Assembly (NCBI GenBank): GCA_001931875.2
Contig: MSJH02000820.1
Span: 186,001 to 250,000 of the forward strand
Length of the DNA: 64,000 nt
Source of the DNA: Byssochlamys sp. IMV 00236
Lineage: Eukaryota > Ascomycota > Eurotiomycetes > Eurotiales > Thermoascaceae
Reading direction: 5' to 3'
Part shown: piece after piece, positions 59,809-64,000 of the stretch
Numbering within the stretch: the stretch's first letter is position 1
Layout of the letters: each line of letters starts with the position of its first letter
Made by a program: the position numbers and the translations under genes
The notes under the pieces: model-generated
Told to the model about the DNA's origin: nothing
Seen by the model: only the letters and a program-made list of their open reading frames with translations
The model's database searches: none

Positions 59809-61165
59809 TCAAGGGGCATTTGCAGTAATGCCTCCAGTCATAACCGAATTTGGAGCCGGCATGCCCATAGGAAGTGCGGTTTCAGGAGGGAAGAAAGGGT
59901 GCAGAGGGTAGATTGGAGCCACATTTCTCTCGCCGTCGAAAAGCAGAAGATTCTGCAGAGGCTGTTCTCTTGCGCTGAGGACATTGATTACATCCTGCGC
60001 AAGGCTGCCACCCAGGAACGCAGCGACCGGACTGAGCTCACTTCCAAGGTTCTGTAGAAAGCTGCGCAGGAACTCGGAGGTCAACGTGCTTGGATCGAGC
60101 TTCAGTTCCTGATGACGCTCATTGGCCAGTTTTGTAAATAGTTCTAGATCTGCGCGGGAAAAGGTCGGCAGGGGACCGCCTGAGAGCTTCTGAAACTCCC
60201 ACAGCGCTCGTAAGCTTGTCAGCAAGGGCGTCACCTGTCTCCGCTTGCGAGGAATCCGGGTATATTCCTCCGGGAGGGGCGAAGTATTGGCCAGAAGCAG
60301 CGGCGAATAGATCTCCCTTTTGGTCACCATCTCGATGATCTTGTCATTCTCCTTCTTCGTTGTGATGTTTAGGATACTGCGCGTGGGTGTCTCCTGCTGA
60401 ACCGACTGGACGTTCGACTTCGAGCGCTCGATGACGAAGTCGTGCATGATGAGATCGGCGAAAACAAACCCGTAGAAACCATGCAGACCTGCCGCATAGA
60501 AGGGACGGTTTGCGATCCGGCATGATGCATTGATAGTGGTAAGTGTAGCAAAATCGAGCTCCGTCGCAATCGTCACGTCGAAACCTGCAAAGAACTCCGG
60601 GGGCTTCGTGCGGACATCGTCGGTGTCAATGTGTAGCTGCACTCTGGGGTTCATGGCATGGATTTGAGGACCGGCAGCTCTGGCGCGCTATAGCCTTCAT
60701 CAGTATACAATCCTAGCACTCATCAGCAAAGGATGCTCACGCACATTTTGACCGATATGCTCCTGTGATACGAAGAACTGGGCACCGAGGTCTTCTTCTG
60801 TGACGACTTCGTGATCAATGATGGTAAGAGACCCAATACCAGCCAGCACAAGGTTCTTAGCCACCTCGTTGGCTAGCGCTTTCACAGTAATGAGAAGGAT
60901 ATTGGCCGATCGTATTCTGCCGAATAGTGATGCTCAAATTAGCTATCGTATGACTGCGCGGAACTGTTATGGTGGTTTACTTTTCCTGCGCCTTGACACC
61001 CCAGAGGCGGATCTGTCGGTCATACAGGGCAATCTCATCTGTAGCAGTCAGCTCCACAGTCTAATCTGTCGGAATCATTGAGGTCGTGAGCTCACCGGCG
61101 CTGATTGATTGAACTGTAGAGTGCGGAGCTTCCTCTACAGGCACGGTGGCCTCAGATGTTGCCAT
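59809..61165 (-). CDS. aos1: SUMO-activating enzyme subunit Aos1 (SAE1-like)
   Basis: Exons on the minus strand: 61165-61096, 61038-60981, 60916-60745 and 60687-59809, giving 392 residues. It opens MATSEATVPVEEAPHSTVQS, then the E1 adenylation-domain start DEIALYDRQIRLWGVKAQEK. The nucleotide-binding region follows (ANILLITVKALANEVAKNLV, LAGIGSLTIIDHEVVTEEDL), then GAQFFVSQEHIGQNRARAA. The C-terminal part contains the Aos1-typical LGSELSPVAAFLGGSLAQDV. Aos1 pairs with Uba2, and the heterodimer adenylates SUMO; as in other Aos1 proteins, the catalytic Cys resides in the partner. The Thr in place of the usual glycine-rich loop residue (LITVKALANE) is within family variation. It is divergent from the acidic protein gene. 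Confidence 0.93.
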
Positions 61166-61785
61166 TTTGTAAGCGCGTAATTATGTTGGGCCGGCAAGTT
61201 CAGAGCGAGGATCCAAAGCAGTGGAGTGCAAAAGGGAGAGAAGTTCCCAGCTGAAACGAGGCAGGAATGTATTCTTGAAGGAGAGTGACCGTATGGGGAT
61301 CAAGGAGGGGAAATGCGGAGGTGCGAGAAGCTAAGATCTCAGGTCAAAGCCGATGAGATGTCAACTGCGGTAAGGAATGAGGTTGCACAGACTCCACTTG
61401 ATCTGTGAAAGCTGCCAGCACCCGGGCAGTCCCCTTGCTGTGAGAGGTAAGCAGGCAGAAGAACAATCCAGGTCGATATAAGCTGTGTTATCTTCATCTT
61501 CCCCTCCGAAGCTGCCCGTCACGTGCTTGCATGACGCCGCGGAAGGTGCTCCGACTGTCACCCCGGCTTGTCCGCCTTCGCTGCAACTCTCAGCTTTGTC
61601 CAGCTCATCTTCATCACTTCTGTCGATACGCTGTGGCGGATCACTCGTGGGAATCTTCTGGCGGGTTGGATTCTGCTTTTGTTGGTTGTCTGCTCTGGTG
61701 CAGTTCTCTCTATCTAACTAGGTACTTACTACTAGTTAAGTACTTACTTACCGGCAGCCTGGGTGACCGCACCATACCGCACCCA
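61166..61785. promoter_or_regulatory. Shared upstream region of aos1 and the acidic discoidin-like gene
   Basis: 620 bases between divergent start codons. Contains TACTTAC repeats near 61728-61752 close to the right-hand start. No binding site is assigned. Confidence 0.45.
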
Positions 61786-63805
61786 ATGATGGTATGTCTG
61801 CACTTACCTGGCCCCTTTGTCTCTTCTATCCGTGATATATATTCACCTGAAGGGAAAGGGATCCGCTCGATGACATATGATAATATTGACCGTGTTCCGT
61901 TGACTTAGTCGGGCAATTACGACTTCCCACCTGCCTCCACCCGTCCTCGCCGAAGTAGCCCCGAGCATCAAGAAGACCGTCCCAACAGCGTTACCGCACG
62001 GCTACAACATCTACGGGAACTCTTGAGCTCTGAGAGGCTTCGTGAGCGAGGTGGCTACACCACAGCTCGAGCCCTGGATACTCTCAACCAAGAAATAGAA
62101 GACCTTCGATCAGATCGTGCTCGGGATAGAACAAACTACGAACAGGCCAGAGCTGCAGTCGACCGGCAACTGCAGCACTTACGGTCAGATTTGACATCTT
62201 CGCGGGGTGATAGGATTAGACATCGTGTGTCAGATCGTGACCGTCAAGGGCTGACTTCCCCGCCAACATCAACTCCCCCCCTGATGGAGCAGGAACCTAA
62301 CCCGGCTGCCTCGCAGCCATCGCCAAGTCGACCTCGACGTCGCGCTTTGAGACCCAGTGAGGCTCTTGCAAGGATAAGAGAAAGAGACGGTAGAGCCAGA
62401 GGTGGTAGCATGGACACGAGTGCATTGCAAGCATTCCAGCAGGGCGCTCGGATGAGGGAATCTGATTCCCCGCTGAGTTCGTTGCTGGACGAACCTACCC
62501 CTCCTATTGCCTCTCCCAGTCTTCTCGCAGACTACACACCAGATAGAGCATCGAGTAGATGGACAGCCAAGAGACGGAAGCTGGATTCCGATGACAAGAG
62601 AGAAGGGCTTCGAGGGTTTAGTTACGGTCAATATGGACAGGTTGTACCTGGGCCGTTGCAGATGGAGATAGTAAGCTGCGATGGCGGCACTTATGCGGAG
62701 CCTGATGGGGAGACCTCATGGCCCGAAAACGTGCTGCTCAATGACTCTTCAGTGTACTGCACCAAATCTGACCGGTGCAATCTGATCCTGAGACACCGCG
62801 GAGAGACACCGTTCTGTCTGAGAAAGATAGTCATCAAGGCCCCCAAGTCAGGTTTTGATGCCCCGTACGTTATTTACCCATCCTTCCTTGGTAAACGTGT
62901 ATTGACAGCCGCGTGAAGTATCCAGGAAGGGATGATATTCGTCTCCATGTCTTCGGACGACCTACTGGCGCGCACCGCCAGATACCAGATTCAATACTCG
63001 CCTTCGCGACGTCGAGCCCGTCGCCATAGACGAGTTGGAATGCGACCTTCTGAGGAATATGCGAACGCGTTCCGATCCCCGCTTCGATCTCTAGAAAGGG
63101 CGCTTATTAGACACCCGGGTTATCCTGACTCGGAGTTCGATTTCGCCGGACAGCTTACATCTACAACCAGAGCATCAGTCGATCGTGATCCGACCTCTGA
63201 GTTTAGAGTCACCACAGAGTTCGACGAGAGATCTGATGATGGTGACGATGACCAAGAGAACGACGACGACTTCCCCTCCGCGGCAGAGATGGAGCGGATG
63301 CAGATGGTGCAGATCGAAGATGATGTGCTTTGTTCGGAGGATGAGGACAGCGAAAGTGACGAAGATGCCAACGAGATGAGTGCTTTCAATCGTGGACGCT
63401 TGGACATGCGCAGGCGAATGAGAGCGGCTCGTCGACAAGATATTCTCGGTGATCATGACGTCCTACGCAGACGCCGGATGGCACCTAGTTTGATTGAACC
63501 AGTTATCCCGTCTTCCACGGATAATTATTATCCTGACGGGAGTTCAGAGGTGATGAAACCTCATGCGCAGTTCTTCATTGAGCGAGAGAAGAGCATGGTC
63601 AGCATTAAATTCGATCCACCACCGTATGTCTCCTACCTAACTCGCTGTGTGATCTCCTACGTTACTGACTGTCCAAATCAGATCCGGAAGATTTATCTTG
63701 ATCAAACTCTGGAGTCCATATAGTGGAGGAAACATTGACATCCAGAGTATCGTCGCATACGGGTACGCTGGTCCGAGATTCTTCCCGGCAGGGGACTTTC
63801 GGTGA
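61786..63805 (+). CDS. Conserved acidic protein with a split discoidin-like region (function unknown)
   Basis: Exons 61786-61791, 61909-62864, 62919-63623 and 63682-63805, giving 596 residues. Residues 1-230 are disordered and rich in Arg, Ser and Pro, with a helical segment (SVTARLQHLRELLSSERLRE). Residues about 237-345 form a beta-rich block: GQVVPGPLQMEIVSCDGGTY, SVYCTKSDRCNLILRHRGET, FCLRKIVIKAPKSGFDAP, then IQEGMIFVSMSSDDLL. A very acidic insert follows (about 424-472, EDEDSESDEDANE). The final block, MVSIKFDPPPSGRFILIKLW through NIDIQSIVAYGYAGPRFFPA, looks like the second half of a galactose-binding/discoidin-like fold. That fold assignment is inference. The first exon is six bases (ATG ATG). 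Exon 3 uses an AAG acceptor, forced by phase. I know no named orthologue. Confidence 0.65.
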
Positions 63806-64000
63806 TCGAGCACCCACCGCTCCCTTCGAACCAGCTTCTTCTCGGTCTCTGTGTTTCTTTTTCGATCTCATTCATGAGTATGGTCTACGAAGGGAATATC
63901 CAATACGTTCTCTGATATAATGTCATGATATGCCAGTCTCTCTTCAATATGTGATGATTTTGGACCTGCTGTACTTGTATACAAGCCCATCATCAGGCCT
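63806..64000. other. 3' flank of the acidic protein gene
   Basis: 195 bases of untranslated or intergenic sequence to the window edge. Nothing else recognised. Confidence 0.5.

Noticed and set aside
1..64000. tRNA, rRNA, CRISPR array, biosynthetic gene cluster
   Set aside because: I looked for B-box-like GGTTCGAANCC sequences with matching A-boxes and arms and found none that folded by eye. There are no regularly spaced repeats and no adjacent set of pathway genes. A tRNAscan or Infernal run would be decisive.

Overview
This window is nuclear DNA of a filamentous ascomycete, most likely an Aspergillus-like member of the Eurotiales. Genes are split by many short introns (about 45-80 bases) with GT donors, AG acceptors and CTRAY-like branch sites. 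The gene set is fungal (Skp1, Rad23, Smp3, Set2, Tif6, a CaMKK-type kinase, an Mdr1-type ABC pump, a GH75 chitosanase). The species cannot be fixed from the sequence alone. I recall skpA lying next to an mdr1-type gene in Aspergillus, but this was not checked.

Layout. 1-973 (-): 3'-truncated GH75 chitosanase. 2082-3692 (-): Hal4/Sat4-type kinase. 4.4-10.05 kb: gene-poor stretch with recurring TACAGTAC motifs and one possible gene relic. 10051-10854 (-): Bet5, divergent from 11368-14147 (+): CaMKK-like kinase. 15427-16710 (-): Myb-like/AT-hook protein. 16.7-21.8 kb: second gene-poor stretch with a coding-like relic. 21808-24925 (+): Set2. 26245-27394 (-): eIF6. 28531-30950 (-): RG-repeat protein. 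33927-35234 (-): membrane protein. 35.2-38.76 kb: AT-rich, with a frame-broken relic. 38762-40300 (+): Rad23. 41486-43392 (-): Smp3. 44674-45378 (+): Skp1. 46693-47138 (-): ribosomal protein eL39. 47.1-51.27 kb: gene-poor, with a 422-bp MITE-like element. 51273-55471 (+): Mdr1-type ABC transporter. 56083-56731 (-): a small three-exon Swi5 gene. 57386-59141 (+): Ytp1-like membrane protein with a 20-N assembly gap in its last intron. 59809-61165 (-): Aos1 SUMO E1 subunit, divergent from 61786-63805 (+): an acidic, possibly discoidin-like protein.

The genes do not form one pathway. They are mostly housekeeping genes: ubiquitin/SUMO system (Skp1, Rad23, Aos1), ribosome biogenesis (eIF6, eL39), DNA repair and chromatin (Swi5, Rad23, Set2), trafficking (Bet5), GPI-anchor synthesis (Smp3), and ion or stress signalling and efflux (Hal4-like, CaMKK-like, Mdr1-like). 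I see no biosynthetic cluster, CRISPR array, recognisable tRNA/rRNA gene or complete autonomous transposon. Nothing convincingly amounts to a new biological system. The most useful leads are the Swi5 gene hidden among small open frames, several 6-18-base terminal exons, the MITE-like element, the TACAGTAC motif cluster and three broken coding regions.

All exon boundaries were placed by eye from splice signals, reading phase and family similarity. Each multi-exon model was checked to sum to a whole number of codons, except the edge-truncated chitosanase.
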